Below, in pieces: positions 63,608 to 64,000 of a stretch of 64,000 nucleotides of DNA. The notes under the pieces are model-generated. The model saw nothing but the letters and a program-made list of their open reading frames with translations, was not told the DNA's origin and ran no database searches. Origin of the DNA: Aequorivita soesokkakensis (lineage in GTDB: Bacteria > Bacteroidota > Bacteroidia > Flavobacteriales > Flavobacteriaceae). Position 1 is the stretch's first letter; every line of letters begins with the position of its first letter. The stretch is from positions 186,001-250,000 of the forward strand of contig NZ_LXIE01000023.1 of NCBI RefSeq assembly GCF_001641085.1, in the 5' to 3' direction. The position numbers were made by a program, and so were the translations under genes.

Positions 63608-64000
63608 TTAAAAATCTATCTGTAAACGGCCTTGCAAAACGCTTGCATTTCCTTTGTTTTCAATATTTGCCCAAACATGGTTTATCATTATTCGGGTTAC
63701 TGGGTTTAGGTGCCAATTTAGGCCCAAGGTAATATCAGATTGCCTTCCGCCCAAAACATCATTATTCTCCAAATCTGAATTGGAATAGCGTAGCGCCACT
63801 TCCCAAGCTCCGGCGCCTTTGTCTTTTCCCCCAAAATTCTTTTTGGGCTTTACCCTGTCAAAACCTTCGTAAGAACCTTTATAATTTTTACTTTCCCCAG
63901 TAATATAATAGCTTACCTGACCGTAATAACTATCAAAGTTATATTTTTTAAAAGTTGCTTCGGCATTATTGTTAACCGTAGCTGTTAAATATTCCCCTTG
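63608..64000 (-). CDS. Phosphate-selective porin O/P family protein, 3' end only
   Basis: The open frame runs to the right edge, so the gene begins outside. The visible 130 codons encode the C-terminal strands of an outer-membrane porin: GQVSYYITGESKNYKGSYEG, GAWEVALRYSNSDLENN, GRQSDITLGLNWHLNPVTRI, and the terminal LQGRLQIDF with the Phe that closes outer-membrane barrels. These patterns match the phosphate-selective porin O/P family. It fits with the PiT transporter downstream. The codon at 63799, GTG, is internal, not a start. Confidence 0.88.
   Translation of the reverse strand, partial: QGEYLTATVNNNAEATFKKYNFDSYYGQVSYYITGESKNYKGSYEGFDRVKPKKNFGGKDKGAGAWEVALRYSNSDLENNDVLGGRQSDITLGLNWHLNPVTRIMINHVWANIENKGNASVLQGRLQIDF

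Noticed and set aside
1-64000. CRISPR arrays, phage, integrons, transposases, toxin-antitoxin or defence genes
   Set aside because: No regular repeat-spacer arrays and no ORF with transposase, integrase or known defence signatures were seen; the repeats are short palindromes.

Overview
The window is a chromosomal stretch of a marine- or freshwater-type member of the Flavobacteriaceae (Bacteroidota). The evidence is an AT-rich, densely packed genome, the gliding lipoprotein GldH, secreted proteases ending in type IX secretion (T9SS) sorting domains, an N-type flavobacterial promoter signature (TAnnTTTG at -7), MgtE, TrhO, RicT and a PorP/O-type phosphate porin. There is no rRNA, tRNA, phage, transposase or CRISPR array that I can see. 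The genus cannot be fixed from this sequence alone.

Layout. Positions 1-11.2 kb (+): a truncated TPR protein, a DUF4286 protein, rsmA, mgtE, a thioesterase, a polysaccharide flippase, dut, a sugar nucleotidyltransferase, then a TPR protein, a DUF4292 lipoprotein and an EnvC-like degenerate LytM protein. 11.2-22.2 kb: a T9SS subtilase, a thioesterase, a HU-like/SPOR membrane protein, dprA, trpS, plsC, an ECF sigma factor with an unusual membrane-spanning beta-barrel partner, and recA. 22.3-29.1 kb (+): trhO, ricT-gldH-PBP1A and a two-subunit 3-oxoacid CoA-transferase. 29.1-39.6 kb: a tiny ORF between two terminators, a fused two-domain oligopeptide-type ABC ATPase, a T9SS thermolysin-family protease, a small lipoprotein with a repeated HGQPGH motif, an exonuclease, a serine hydrolase, ogt, a CNNM/CBS protein and two small unknowns.

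39.6-53.5 kb is a haem region. A ten-gene minus-strand run reads hemA-hemC-trkH-trkA-hemD-hemE-(DUF6973)-(EI24)-hemF-hemB, and the divergent plus side carries an AraC-type regulator, hemH, a MATE transporter and a HemJ-like protein. Together these cover most of the pathway from glutamyl-tRNA to haem, except hemL. A potassium uptake pair is embedded between hemC and hemD with overlapping reading frames. The divergent hemA/araC gap carries two inverted repeats, one of the form TTTAGAA-N3-TTCTAAA, which looks like a Fur-superfamily operator.

53.6-64 kb: an NtrY-like histidine kinase, nrdB and nrdA (class I ribonucleotide reductase), two zinc-ribbon membrane proteins (one a CPBP protease), a secreted unknown, a PiT-type phosphate transporter with a PhoU-like tail and the 3' end of a phosphate-selective porin gene.

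The most unusual layer is repetitive DNA: several families of short palindromic interspersed repeats lie between genes and, more strikingly, inside them. hemD carries two unrelated repeats read in frame, and trhO ends inside a third. These, the sigma factor/trans-envelope barrel pair, the possible haem-region operator and the orphan 29-codon ORF are the best leads for something not yet described. I found no obvious defence system or biosynthetic island.
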